Positions 1 through 8,664 of a stretch of 64,000 bases of DNA are shown here, in pieces; position 1 is the first letter of the stretch; each line of letters begins with the position of its first letter. The stretch is taken from assembly GCF_041925275.1 (NCBI RefSeq), contig NZ_JBHEUZ010000003.1, forward strand, positions 186,001 to 250,000, given 5' to 3'. The position numbers and the translations under genes were made by a program. Below the pieces are notes generated by a model. It ran no database searches. It had not been told where the DNA came from and saw nothing but the letters and a program-made list of their open reading frames with translations. Origin of the DNA: Parapedobacter pyrenivorans_A. Its GTDB lineage: Bacteria > Bacteroidota > Bacteroidia > Sphingobacteriales > Sphingobacteriaceae.

Positions 1-1235
1 CCATCGGGATAATGTGCGATATAGCGTTGGGTTGCTATTTTCTGTAAGTTGGCTCCGGATCCGGCTGCCGCAGTCAAATTCACACCGCTCTGCGTAAAAT
101 ATGAAGCCGAAGGTGCAGCGATACCCCACTGTTCGAACGAGAGTTCAATTCCGGTACGATACACTGTTGTCAAATCTTCCGACGTCCACCCGTAATCGGC
201 AGCTTCCGCACGCGCTAAGGCTACTTGGCCGGCGCTCAAAATGATTACCTCGCCATTTTCCTCTCGTTTATCGCCCCGTAAGATACGTGCCCAAGTGGGA
301 TTCGCTGCCGTAAAGGCTTCGGCCGATGCGCGCGCAAGGCCGTATGGTACGCCGACATTCGAGGTTTCCAATGCGTTAGGGTCACTTTCTACTTCAGACG
401 CACCGCCAAACGCCGCCTGCCTGCCATCTCCCAACGATCCCATCAAATCCGTCAGCGTTTTGCTTTCGGCGAAATCCTTACGACCATTATATAGGTTCCA
501 CCAATTGCTCCGGAAATTCCCCCCCGGATACACTATCTTGATATTTTGGGAATTATCACTGATGTAACCTGCTGGATCATTCAAAGCCGCAGTGAATTGG
601 CTCGCCGCATAATCGCCGGCATTGGGGTAACGCTTTGAAAGCTGCAGGGCCATCATCATCCGCAACGAGTTTGCAAAACGTTTCCACCCAGCGATATCTC
701 CATCATTAATGACATCACCGGTAATCAGGCTTCCGTCAAATTCATTCACCGCTTCGCTAAGCGCTTGTATCATACCTTTGTAAATCTCTTCTTGGGTATC
801 GTACTTGGGGGTTACCCCTTGCAATGCTTCGCTGTATGGCACATCGCCCCAACGATCAGTTACCGACCAAAAAATATACTGCTTCAATATCTTCGCAATC
901 GCACTCATGTTGTTGCTTTGCTCGGTGTTGATGATATTCTGCAAATCGTAGAGTATGCCCGTATATTCGCCCGCGAAAGCCAATTGCGGCAATGCATAAA
1001 GCGAAACGTCGGTATACTGTGTTTCAGAAAAATATTGCGCATACAATCCGCCACGGGTTTGGCTCGCATATCCTCCCAAGCCTGCTCCCACATTGGTCAA
1101 CAATGCACCGATGATCGGATCGTTTGTAGCTCCGGGATTGACATTCGTGTCTCCGAAATCGCTTAATTTTTCACATCCCGCAGCCGTTGCCAAGAAAGCG
1201 GCGATAACGGGATATAATATATAGTTCTTTTTCAT
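1..1235 (-). CDS. SusD/RagB-like outer-membrane lipoprotein, C-terminus outside window
   Basis: I translated this partial frame directly: 411 codons run without a stop to the window edge. The start is the ATG at 1235, followed by a hydrophobic signal and a lipobox ending in Cys21 (A-A-G-C), then an NVNPG segment typical of SusD-like proteins. Helical segments such as YFSETQYTD and the phrase WSVTDRWGDVPYSEAL match the SusD-like_2 branch. These lipoproteins sit on the cell surface and cap the TonB-dependent SusC barrel, helping capture oligosaccharides or peptides. It lies 20 bp downstream of the SusC gene in the same orientation, the standard susCD order. About 70-100 C-terminal residues are probably missing. 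The substrate cannot be told from this pair. Confidence 0.9.
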   Translation of the reverse strand, partial: MKKNYILYPVIAAFLATAAGCEKLSDFGDTNVNPGATNDPIIGALLTNVGAGLGGYASQTRGGLYAQYFSETQYTDVSLYALPQLAFAGEYTGILYDLQNIINTEQSNNMSAIAKILKQYIFWSVTDRWGDVPYSEALQGVTPKYDTQEEIYKGMIQALSEAVNEFDGSLITGDVINDGDIAGWKRFANSLRMMMALQLSKRYPNAGDYAASQFTAALNDPAGYISDNSQNIKIVYPGGNFRSNWWNLYNGRKDFAESKTLTDLMGSLGDGRQAAFGGASEVESDPNALETSNVGVPYGLARASAEAFTAANPTWARILRGDKREENGEVIILSAGQVALARAEAADYGWTSEDLTTVYRTGIELSFEQWGIAAPSASYFTQSGVNLTAAAGSGANLQKIATQRYIAHYPD

Positions 1236-1255
1236 CTTTCTAGCCTTTCAGTTTA

Positions 1256-4200
1256 TTAAAACGTTAACCTGATATTAAACCCTATGCCACGAGTGCCCGG
1301 TAATTGGCCTCGTTCACCATAAACGGCACTCACTTCAGATGGGTCGAAATCTTTCGTCTTGGCATATAGCAACCAAGGGTTTCTTGCCACCACTGACACA
1401 TAGGCCCCTTTTACATAATCACCCAAATTCAGCCGGCTTACGGGTACTTGATAACCCAACGATATTTCGCGCAGTTTTACAAATGTCAAATCGTAGATAA
1501 AATCATCAAAGGTCCGATTATTAAACATATTATGATAGTAATCTTGGGCCTCCACATAGAAGAAGACCGAATTGTTATCTTCATCGACCCCATCCACGCG
1601 AACACCACCGCCATCGGCTACCGCATCACGTACTGGGTTCCCTTTGTCATTTAAGACTGCGGTTCTCGCAGTCAAGCCGCTATAGGAGCCCCACATGTTG
1701 GACAGGGAAGCGAACTTACCACCAAACTGATAGTCAATATTTACGGCCAGATCAAAATCTTTAAAGAAGACAAAGCCATTCTGTATACCCCCGGTAACCA
1801 ATGGGAGCACACTACCAAAGAAAACATTCGGGTCGTTTTGATAGAAACCTGAGCTCGAAAGGATTGGAATCCCGTCGTCATTGCGCAAAATACCATTCCC
1901 ATAAAGCTGTCCCCAACGCTCTCCCTCTTTATGCACCATATATGGCATCACCGTACCCCAAGGTCCGCCAACATCAATGCGGTCGACCTCATACTCTTTG
2001 CTGATTTCCACCACGTCATTTTCTACCAACCTAGAGTAAGTTGCTCCGATATTCCATTCGAAATTTGATGTGGCAACAGGTATTGCTGATAGCTGTAAAT
2101 CGATACCTTTTTTCGTGACCTTACCGATATTTGTAAGAATGGACGTAAACCCACTTGCCCCGTTTAAGCTTAACGATTGAGGGAAGTCAATTTCGCTACC
2201 ATCCCAATAGGTAAATGATAAGCCTAAACGATCGCGGCCCCGACTACCCCGGAAGAAACCTAGGTCTAAACCAACATCCATTTGGCTAACAACCGACCCC
2301 CGTATATTCGGATCCACCAATTGATCCGGAGTACCCATCAGGAAGTTGCTACCCCATTTAAACTGCCCAACGCCATACGCAAAACCTGGATAGCGGTATG
2401 CTCCGAACTCCGTTGACCGGACACCGAGTGCTTTGGGAATTTCCCCCCAACCGGCACGTAGCTTTCCGTAACCAAACCAAGAAGAGGTCGGAAGCAAATC
2501 ACTGAATATAAACGATCCGCCCACCGATTTAGACAACACACTGTTGTTATCTGCCGGTAATGTTGAAAACCAGTCATTACGCAAGCTGAAATTCACGAAC
2601 ACCATATTCTGGTACCCGAATACCCCCGAACCAAATATGGCATTATAACGCTCTTCGGTTCTCCCGTTCGAAATCGTGGCATCATTAACCGAGTTGGCAA
2701 TGGTAAATAAATCCGGAACGTTGAGTCCTTGGTTGGTATTTGCCGAATTCGATTTACTGACCCAATGGAAGAAGTCGCTTCCAAGGTGTCCTTCGATGGA
2801 AAAATCATTAATCGTTTTACTATAGTTAGCCAGAAACTCTAGGTTCTGTCTGTTCGAGTACGAAGTGCCGGTACCATAATACCCCCGCGCCTGCGCGTTG
2901 TTACCTTGGGTCTGCAATCCACTCTCATTCAATCGGCTGCTGTATTTGTCTTCCCAGAAAGTGGTGTTTTGCTGCTTACGGTAGGTCGCAGAAACGTTGA
3001 GCCCTTCCATGATATGGTATGTCAGACTAAGATGGCCAAACAACCGATCACGTTGATTGATCATATCAATCAAATCGTAATACACGTAGGGATTATACCA
3101 ATAGTTCCCGGCATAGAAATTACGTTCATTGGCTGGATTGTATGACGTGGGCGCGGTTTTATTCCAACTCGCGTAAATACCATCGGGGGTGGTCAATCCG
3201 CGGAGCTCCTTCAAAATACCCATATCGAGATTTCGATGGAACCATTGACTAAAGGCACCGGTCGATTGGTTTGAGTAGTCGTCGTCTATCTCTCCGTAAA
3301 GCCGCTGATTGATGTAATTAACATTGGTTGACAATGTTAAATACTTATTAATATCATAATCGAGAATCATGTTAATGTTATTCCTACCGAGCTTGGATGT
3401 AGGAATCAAACCATTGATACTTTGATTGCCGTAAGTCAGTTTAAGATTTACATTATCAGTGGCGGTGCTAAATGAAATACTGTTATTCAGCAATACCCCC
3501 GTCTCATAGAAGTCACGTGCATTATCCGGCTGTGGCGTCAATTTAGCTGTTTGGAAGGACCGGCTGTGCCCGCCATACCAAGCGTACCAAGGAATATACT
3601 CTTGACCTACCATTCGTGGGCCCCAGCTCGCATCGTCATTATAGTCATGATAAAACTTTCCATCAAGCGCTTTCCATTCTTCCGGTTGACCAGGTTGCCA
3701 GGTATACTTTATGAGTGAACTGGCCCCACCTCCTGCATAGGAATTCTGGTAATTCGGCATGATATAAGGATTCTCAAATTGAGCGCCCAAATTCATGACG
3801 ATTCCCATACCGGACGACTTTCTTCCCCGTTTAAGCGTTATTACAATTGCTCCATTAGCTCCCTGCGATCCAAACTGGGCAGATGCCGCTGGGCCTTGCA
3901 ATACGGAAATGCTGGCAATATCATCCAGATTGAGGTCATCAGAATTCGGAAGGATAGTTCCGTCGACAACATAAATAGCTCCTTGACCGCCCCCAAAACC
4001 AGAGGCCCCACGGAGACGCACAGCAGTTTCCCTCCCCAATGCGGCAGCCGATTGACTCCGTACTTGCAAACCAGCGACTTTACCCGCCAAGGCATTGTTG
4101 ACATTCGGTTGGCGGGTCACATTCACGTCATCACCTTGTAATACTTGTGCGCTATAAGAAATGGAACGCGCTGTCTGTTGCGTACCATAGGCGCCGGTAA

Positions 4201-4522
4201 CCACAACCTCCTCGAGCGTTGCCGCCCCGGGACTTAATGTTACATTGATGATTGCGCCAGATCCCAAAGCAACAACCTGTGTCTCAAAACCTATAAACGT
4301 AAATTGCAATTGGGTAGCAGACGCAGGTACAACAAGCGTATAATCTCCTTGCAAGTTCGTTTGTGTAACAGCCTGCGATCCTACTGCGGTAACGGTTACG
4401 CCCGGTAGCGGACTTGAGTCCTCCGAAGAAATCACCTTACCACTGATCCTTTTTTCTTGGGCATACGCTGATCCGATCAGCAATATCCCCAACACGAAAA
4501 AACCAAGTAACTTTTGTTTCAT
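1256..4522 (-). CDS. SusC/RagA-type TonB-dependent receptor
   Basis: A 1088-residue outer-membrane transporter. Residues 1-21 are a signal peptide. Residues 25-105 form the carboxypeptidase-regulatory-like domain found in Bacteroidota SusC proteins (ISGKVISSEDSSPLPGVTV). LEEVVVTGAYG near residue 103 starts the TonB plug, which contains the usual VRLRGASGFG and VLQGPAASAQFGSQGANG motifs. The rest is the beta-barrel ending in an aromatic residue (RLTF). It forms a two-gene unit with the SusD-like gene downstream. There is no sigma/anti-sigma pair and no glycoside hydrolase upstream in the window, so this is not a recognisable polysaccharide utilisation locus. It is likely transcribed from the 4523-5063 spacer. 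Confidence 0.95.
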   Translation of the reverse strand: MKQKLLGFFVLGILLIGSAYAQEKRISGKVISSEDSSPLPGVTVTAVGSQAVTQTNLQGDYTLVVPASATQLQFTFIGFETQVVALGSGAIINVTLSPGAATLEEVVVTGAYGTQQTARSISYSAQVLQGDDVNVTRQPNVNNALAGKVAGLQVRSQSAAALGRETAVRLRGASGFGGGQGAIYVVDGTILPNSDDLNLDDIASISVLQGPAASAQFGSQGANGAIVITLKRGRKSSGMGIVMNLGAQFENPYIMPNYQNSYAGGGASSLIKYTWQPGQPEEWKALDGKFYHDYNDDASWGPRMVGQEYIPWYAWYGGHSRSFQTAKLTPQPDNARDFYETGVLLNNSISFSTATDNVNLKLTYGNQSINGLIPTSKLGRNNINMILDYDINKYLTLSTNVNYINQRLYGEIDDDYSNQSTGAFSQWFHRNLDMGILKELRGLTTPDGIYASWNKTAPTSYNPANERNFYAGNYWYNPYVYYDLIDMINQRDRLFGHLSLTYHIMEGLNVSATYRKQQNTTFWEDKYSSRLNESGLQTQGNNAQARGYYGTGTSYSNRQNLEFLANYSKTINDFSIEGHLGSDFFHWVSKSNSANTNQGLNVPDLFTIANSVNDATISNGRTEERYNAIFGSGVFGYQNMVFVNFSLRNDWFSTLPADNNSVLSKSVGGSFIFSDLLPTSSWFGYGKLRAGWGEIPKALGVRSTEFGAYRYPGFAYGVGQFKWGSNFLMGTPDQLVDPNIRGSVVSQMDVGLDLGFFRGSRGRDRLGLSFTYWDGSEIDFPQSLSLNGASGFTSILTNIGKVTKKGIDLQLSAIPVATSNFEWNIGATYSRLVENDVVEISKEYEVDRIDVGGPWGTVMPYMVHKEGERWGQLYGNGILRNDDGIPILSSSGFYQNDPNVFFGSVLPLVTGGIQNGFVFFKDFDLAVNIDYQFGGKFASLSNMWGSYSGLTARTAVLNDKGNPVRDAVADGGGVRVDGVDEDNNSVFFYVEAQDYYHNMFNNRTFDDFIYDLTFVKLREISLGYQVPVSRLNLGDYVKGAYVSVVARNPWLLYAKTKDFDPSEVSAVYGERGQLPGTRGIGFNIRLTF

Positions 4523-5063
4523 GTGTTTTTGAATTTGGTTAAATTAATTAATAGACTACCTTCCGGAAACCCGGATTTTTTCAATGCAGGCCGATACACG
4601 ATTGTCAAGAGACAAAGTAAAACTCACCGCGAATTGCAGTAAAAACTATACGACCATCTTAAACAGGTATGGATTGCCTATCGGCCTGATAGCTAGTTCG
4701 CGATATCAAGAGACTCTTTGATACCGCCATTTTTTAGCTAGTAAATGTCTTGTGTGCTAGTAAACGTTCTTAATAAATCTGCTTTTGTGTTTGTAAAAGT
4801 TTGCGTTAAAAATTGTACTCCCGTGTGCTTTGTTTGTCTTTTCCTGTGATATATTTAACCCCCCTGGCTATCACATTACCAGGCAGCTGTCTTTTCGAGT
4901 TAGTTTCTTGAAAAAAGCCGGCAGAAATCAGCTCTTCATAGCATTGCTTGAGACAAATGTAAATTTTTAATTGACAAAAACAAAATTATGTTAAAATAAA
5001 ATTTACATGCAACATTTCGGATGTACCACGCGTCTTATGAGTGCTAGTAAATGCTGAGAAATC
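4523..5063. promoter_or_regulatory. 541-bp AT-rich divergent control region with three GCTAGTAAA repeats
   Basis: No open frame of interest is seen here. The region separates the leftward susCD unit from the rightward XRE-type gene. The nonamer GCTAGTAAA occurs three times in the same orientation, at 4737-4745, 4756-4764 (19 bp after the first) and 5043-5051. The last lies 12 bp before the regulator's ATG. A two-turn spacing near the susC side plus a copy on the regulator's own start looks like a set of operator sites. I could not identify a convincing TAnnTTTG box for susC. Confidence 0.5.
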
Positions 5064-5429
5064 ATGATAAAAAAGACGTTGGGTGAAATCATCAAGGAGA
5101 CGATGAAAGAAAAAGGCATCAAGAGTTCCATGGTGGCCCGCAAGATGAATGTATCCCGACAGGCTATCAGCCAAATCGACGTACGTAAGAAATTCGATCT
5201 TGATTTCCTTCAACGCCTCAAAGAGGCATCGGGATTAGATTTCACCGCCATCGCCTACGAAAAAATCGGCCGCACCTACCCCCATGACGAACAGCCGGTC
5301 GACTTACCCCAGGGCATCACCATCAACATCAGGGTGACCACGAAAGACAAAGATAAGCTGGACAACCTGCCTTCTTTTATTGAAGAAGTGGAGGCGTCGG
5401 GTAAACGGTATGGATTCGAACTAACCTAA
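5064..5429 (+). CDS. Small XRE-type helix-turn-helix DNA-binding protein
   Basis: A 121-residue protein whose first ~60 residues form a Cro/C1-type HTH (GEIIKETMKEKGIKSSMVAR, then MNVSRQAISQ as recognition helix). The C-terminal half, with ITINIRVTTKDKDKLDNLP, is short, charged and not a recognised ligand-binding domain. It stands alone beside the susCD pair, divergently oriented. Three GCTAGTAAA repeats lie in the shared spacer, so it may regulate itself and possibly susCD; that is inference. Its stop overlaps the convergent serS stop by 4 bp. It is not an obvious antitoxin because no small toxin gene is adjacent. Confidence 0.75.
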   Translation: MIKKTLGEIIKETMKEKGIKSSMVARKMNVSRQAISQIDVRKKFDLDFLQRLKEASGLDFTAIAYEKIGRTYPHDEQPVDLPQGITINIRVTTKDKDKLDNLPSFIEEVEASGKRYGFELT

Positions 5430-6697
5430 TCCACCCATTCGAAACCGGTGTATGGCACCAATGCGTCGGGGATTTTTATGCCTTTATCTGTCTGGTAATT
5501 TTCCAAAATGGACGCCACGATTCGCGGCAACGCCAGGGCACTACCATTGAGAGTATGGGCCAACTGTGTTTTGCCGCCTTCTCCTTTGAAACGCACTTTG
5601 AGCCGGTTGGCTTGGTATGTCTCGAAATTAGACACGGACGAAACTTCTAGCCAGCGTTGCTGGGCGGCACTCCATACTTCCATGTCATAAGTAAGCGCCG
5701 AGGTGAAGCTCATATCGCCGCCGCAAAGCCGAAGCACCCGGTAAGGCAGTTGCAGGGCTTGCAACAGCGACTGCACATAAGCGCTCATTTCTTCCAGCAC
5801 GGCGTAGGACTTGTCAGGATGCACCAGCTGCACCACTTCCACCTTGTCGAACTGATGCAGGCGGTTCAAGCCGCGCACATGCGCACCGTATGATCCGGCT
5901 TCCCGGCGAAAACACGGGGTATAAGCTGTATGCTTAATGGGGAAATCGCTTTCTTTCACAATGGTATCGCGGTACAGGTTGGTAACGGGCACCTCCGCCG
6001 TGGGGATGAGATAGAGGTCATCGACACCCACATGGTACATCTGCCCTTCCTTATCGGGAAGCTGCCCCGTTCCGAAACCGGAAGCTTCGTTGATCAATAT
6101 GGGCGGCTGCACTTCCTTATAGCCGGCTTTTTCTGCCTGGTCCAAAAAGAAGTTGATCATGGCGCGTTGCAACCGTGCTCCTTTACCTTTATATACGGGA
6201 AAACCCGCCCCGGTTATTTTGGTGCCAAGCTCGAAGTCTATGATGTCGTATTTGGCGGCGAGTTCCCAATGGGGCAACGCTCCCGCCGGGAGTGCCGGCG
6301 GTACGCCATGCTCCAGTACCACCTCGTTGTCTTCGGCACCTATGCCTTTGGGCACCGACTGGTGCGGCAGGTTGGGCAGCAACACCAGCTTCTCGTATAA
6401 ATCGGCTTCAACGGCCGCCAGCTCATCGGCGAATTTCTTCTGTTGGTCCTTATATCCACCCGATTGCGCTTTCGCCACCTCGGCTTCGTCACGTTTTCCC
6501 TGGCGCATCAGTTCGCCGATTTGGCGTGCCGCGGCATTCGCCGATGCGGCAAGGGCATCGGCTTCGGTCTGTACCTGCCTGCGGCGCTCATCCAGCGCTA
6601 TTACCTCATCTACCAGTTCAAGCGCCTGAAAATTCCGGATGGCCAACCGCTCAACCACTTCGTCTCTGTTTTCGCGGATATAATTAACTTGCAACAT
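5426..6697 (-). CDS. serS: Serine--tRNA ligase
   Basis: A 423-residue class II aminoacyl-tRNA synthetase that charges tRNA-Ser. The N-terminal ~100 residues form the long antiparallel coiled-coil arm that contacts the tRNA long arm (rich in A, Q, E, K from about residue 30 to 100). The catalytic core carries motif 2 as CFRREAGSYG and motif 3 near the C-terminus as NGSALALPRIVASILEN. The frame could be opened 8 codons further upstream, but MLQVNYIRENRDE at 6697 matches the family N-terminus, so I use that start. A TATTTTTG -7 box lies on the minus strand at 6719-6726. Length is normal for the family. Confidence 0.97.
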   Translation of the reverse strand: MLQVNYIRENRDEVVERLAIRNFQALELVDEVIALDERRRQVQTEADALAASANAAARQIGELMRQGKRDEAEVAKAQSGGYKDQQKKFADELAAVEADLYEKLVLLPNLPHQSVPKGIGAEDNEVVLEHGVPPALPAGALPHWELAAKYDIIDFELGTKITGAGFPVYKGKGARLQRAMINFFLDQAEKAGYKEVQPPILINEASGFGTGQLPDKEGQMYHVGVDDLYLIPTAEVPVTNLYRDTIVKESDFPIKHTAYTPCFRREAGSYGAHVRGLNRLHQFDKVEVVQLVHPDKSYAVLEEMSAYVQSLLQALQLPYRVLRLCGGDMSFTSALTYDMEVWSAAQQRWLEVSSVSNFETYQANRLKVRFKGEGGKTQLAHTLNGSALALPRIVASILENYQTDKGIKIPDALVPYTGFEWVD

Positions 6698-6718
6698 ATA
6701 TTTCTTTATTTTGTGTCG

Positions 6719-6726
6719 CAAAAATA
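6719..6726 (-). promoter_or_regulatory. Candidate -7 box (TATTTTTG) for serS
   Basis: Read on the minus strand this is a full match to the Bacteroidota -7 consensus TAnnTTTG. It ends 21 bp before the serS ATG, which would give a short leader. No clear TTG -33 element was picked out. Confidence 0.45.
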
Positions 6727-6732
6727 ATAAAA

Positions 6733-7398
6733 ATGCTTTACCTCGTCCCCACTCCCATCGGCAACCTTGAAGATATGACCCTGCGTGCCGTCCGCATCCT
6801 TAAAGAAGCGGATTTCATCCTTGCCGAGGATACGCGCACGAGCGCCCCCCTCCTTAAGCATTTCGGCATCGCCGGGAAAGTCTTTGCCCACCATCAGCAT
6901 AACGAGCACAAAGCCGTGGCAGAAATCATACGCTTTCTTGAAGAAGGCAAAACCGTGGCCTTGATATCCGACGCAGGCACACCGGCGATTTCCGACCCCG
7001 GGTTCCTGCTGGTTCGGGAAGCCATCAAACACGGCATCGCGGTACAATGCCTGCCGGGCGCCACGGCCTTTGTACCCGCATTGGTGGCCTCGGGCCTTCC
7101 TTGCGACCGGTTCTGCTTCGAAGGGTTCCTCCCGGTAAAGAAAGGACGGCAAACGCGATTGAAATCCCTCGCCGCGGAAACCCGCACACTGATTTTTTAC
7201 GAGTCGCCCCACCGGCTGCTCAAAACACTCGACGAATTCATCGCGGTATTTGGAACGGAGCGTCCGGCTTCCATCTCGCGCGAAATCAGCAAGGTATATG
7301 AAGAAACCGTGCGCGGCACCCTGGCAGAACTCAAGGATCATTTCAACACACATACGCTCAAAGGCGAGTTCGTGGTTTGCATATCCCCCCAACTTTAG
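6733..7398 (+). CDS. rsmI: 16S rRNA (cytidine-1402-2'-O)-methyltransferase
   Basis: A 221-residue SAM-dependent methylase of the tetrapyrrole-methylase fold. It begins with the signature LVPTPIGNLEDMTLRA and has the EDTRTSAPLLKHFGI segment, the substrate/SAM segment ALISDAGTPAISDPG, and SREISKVYEETVRG near the C-terminus. RsmI adds the 2'-O-methyl group at C1402 in the ribosomal P site. It is shorter than the E. coli protein (about 286 residues) and ends just after the methylase fold. It is divergent from serS across a 35-bp spacer and followed after 28 bp by a LacI-type regulator. Confidence 0.95.
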   Translation: MLYLVPTPIGNLEDMTLRAVRILKEADFILAEDTRTSAPLLKHFGIAGKVFAHHQHNEHKAVAEIIRFLEEGKTVALISDAGTPAISDPGFLLVREAIKHGIAVQCLPGATAFVPALVASGLPCDRFCFEGFLPVKKGRQTRLKSLAAETRTLIFYESPHRLLKTLDEFIAVFGTERPASISREISKVYEETVRGTLAELKDHFNTHTLKGEFVVCISPQL

Positions 7399-7426
7399 CT
7401 AAGTTTGTATAAACGAGATACGAACC

Positions 7427-8434
7427 GTGTTTAAGCCCATCACCATCAAGGATATTGCGCAGGCATTGGACCTTTCGCCGTCCACCGTGTCGCGCGCATT
7501 GAGCGATAGCTACGAAATCAACGAGGAAACCAAGAAACGCGTACTGGACTACGCCGAGCAGCACAATTACCGCCGCAACCCCATCGCCTCCAGCCTACGC
7601 CACGGGCGCAGCTACTCCATCGGTGTGGTGGTATGCGAGGTAGCCAACAGCTTCTTCTCCCAAGCGATAGACGGCATCGAATCGGTGGCCTACGGCAAGG
7701 GGTACCACGTCATCATCTCGCAGAGCCACGACGCGTACGAACGCGAGGTGGTAAACATCCAGCATTTGGCCAACCGCGCGGTGGATGGCCTACTGATTTC
7801 GATGTCGGCCGAAACGAAGGATTTCTCCCACATCGTAAAATTGCACGAGCAGGGGCTGCCCATTGTGTTTTTTGACCGCATTATCGATGCTTTTGAAACC
7901 CATACGGTTACTTCCAATAACCGGGCGGGCGCGGCGAACGCTACGCAGTCGCTCGTTGGCCGTGGTTTCAGAAAAATCGCCCACCTGGCCAATGCGCCGC
8001 ACCTTTCTATTACCGCAGAACGGATGGAGGGATACCAGGAGGTTTTGGAAAGCAGCGGGATACACCTCGACGAGTCACTTATCCGCTACTGCCACCACGG
8101 GGGGCGCGTACAACAGGAAGTGGAGGATGCCGTGCGATATTTCCTAAACCTGGACGAACAGCCGGATGCCATCTTTGTGGCGAGCGACCGGCTGAGCATG
8201 GGTTGCCTAAGCGCATACAACAAGCTGGCACCCAAGGAAACCCACCCTGCCATAGCGGGTTTTTCCAACTCGGATGTGCTGGATCTTTTCCAGCCTGGCT
8301 TTACCTGCGTTCGCCAACCGGCGTTTGAAATGGGCCGCGTAGCCATGGAAATGCTCATCCAACTGATAGAGAGCCGATATCCGGTATACGATTTCGAGAA
8401 CACCGTACTGGAAACGAAGCTCATCGCCCGGTAA
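7427..8434 (+). CDS. LacI-family transcriptional regulator (GTG start)
   Basis: A 335-residue repressor. Residues 4-50 form the LacI HTH plus hinge (ITIKDIAQALDLSPSTVSRA), and residues 62-330 form a periplasmic-binding-protein-like effector domain (SIGVVVCEVANSFFSQAIDG, PIVFFDRIIDAFETHTVTSN, GFSNSDVLDLFQPGFTCVRQ). The initiator is GTG at 7427; no ATG is available before the HTH. Most of this class respond to sugars or nucleosides. No sugar operon is adjacent, so the target genes are unknown. A foldback repeat element follows at 8473. Confidence 0.93.
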   Translation: MFKPITIKDIAQALDLSPSTVSRALSDSYEINEETKKRVLDYAEQHNYRRNPIASSLRHGRSYSIGVVVCEVANSFFSQAIDGIESVAYGKGYHVIISQSHDAYEREVVNIQHLANRAVDGLLISMSAETKDFSHIVKLHEQGLPIVFFDRIIDAFETHTVTSNNRAGAANATQSLVGRGFRKIAHLANAPHLSITAERMEGYQEVLESSGIHLDESLIRYCHHGGRVQQEVEDAVRYFLNLDEQPDAIFVASDRLSMGCLSAYNKLAPKETHPAIAGFSNSDVLDLFQPGFTCVRQPAFEMGRVAMEMLIQLIESRYPVYDFENTVLETKLIAR

Positions 8435-8472
8435 GCGATCCATGCTGTTGGGCCCGCCTCGCAATTTCGCTT

Positions 8473-8648
8473 TTTAACCCAGATTATTCATTAGCTTTCG
8501 TGATGAGGGCTGTAACTGCAATAAAGTCAGGCTGTTTGGAGGCTGAGGCATAGCAGCGCTATGTGAGGCCGAAAACATCAGCGAAGCGACTGAATTTGAA
8601 GCAGTTTCAGCACGCAATAGAAGTGCTAATGAATATTCTGGGTTTAAA
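8473..8648. repeat. 176-bp foldback element with nested inverted repeats
   Basis: The outer ends 8473-8495 and 8625-8648 are near-perfect inverted repeats (left TTTAACCCAGATTATTCATTAGC, compared as reverse complement; one substitution and one inserted T). Inside lies a second inverted pair (about 8512-8530 against 8590-8608). At the centre is a short hairpin, CATAGC-AGC-GCTATG (8549-8563). The whole stretch can fold back on itself, and no frame inside it looks coding. It sits between the LacI-type gene and the ABC-F gene, 16 bp before the ABC-F ATG. It could be a MITE-like or REP-like non-autonomous element, or a structured RNA. I see no second copy in the window. Confidence 0.6.
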
Positions 8649-8651
8649 CCG

Positions 8652-8659
8652 TACCTTTG
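8652..8659 (+). promoter_or_regulatory. Candidate -7 box (TACCTTTG) of the ABC-F gene
   Basis: A full TAnnTTTG match ends 5 bp before the ATG at 8665. In Bacteroidota, transcription starts a few bases downstream of this box, which would place the RNA 5' end at or next to the start codon. This suggests a leaderless mRNA. It lies just outside the right end of the foldback element. Confidence 0.5.
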
Positions 8660-8664
8660 CGCCC

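Noticed and set aside
5064..5429. Antitoxin of a toxin-antitoxin pair
   Set aside because: The HTH protein has no small partner gene on either side; serS is convergent and susC divergent.
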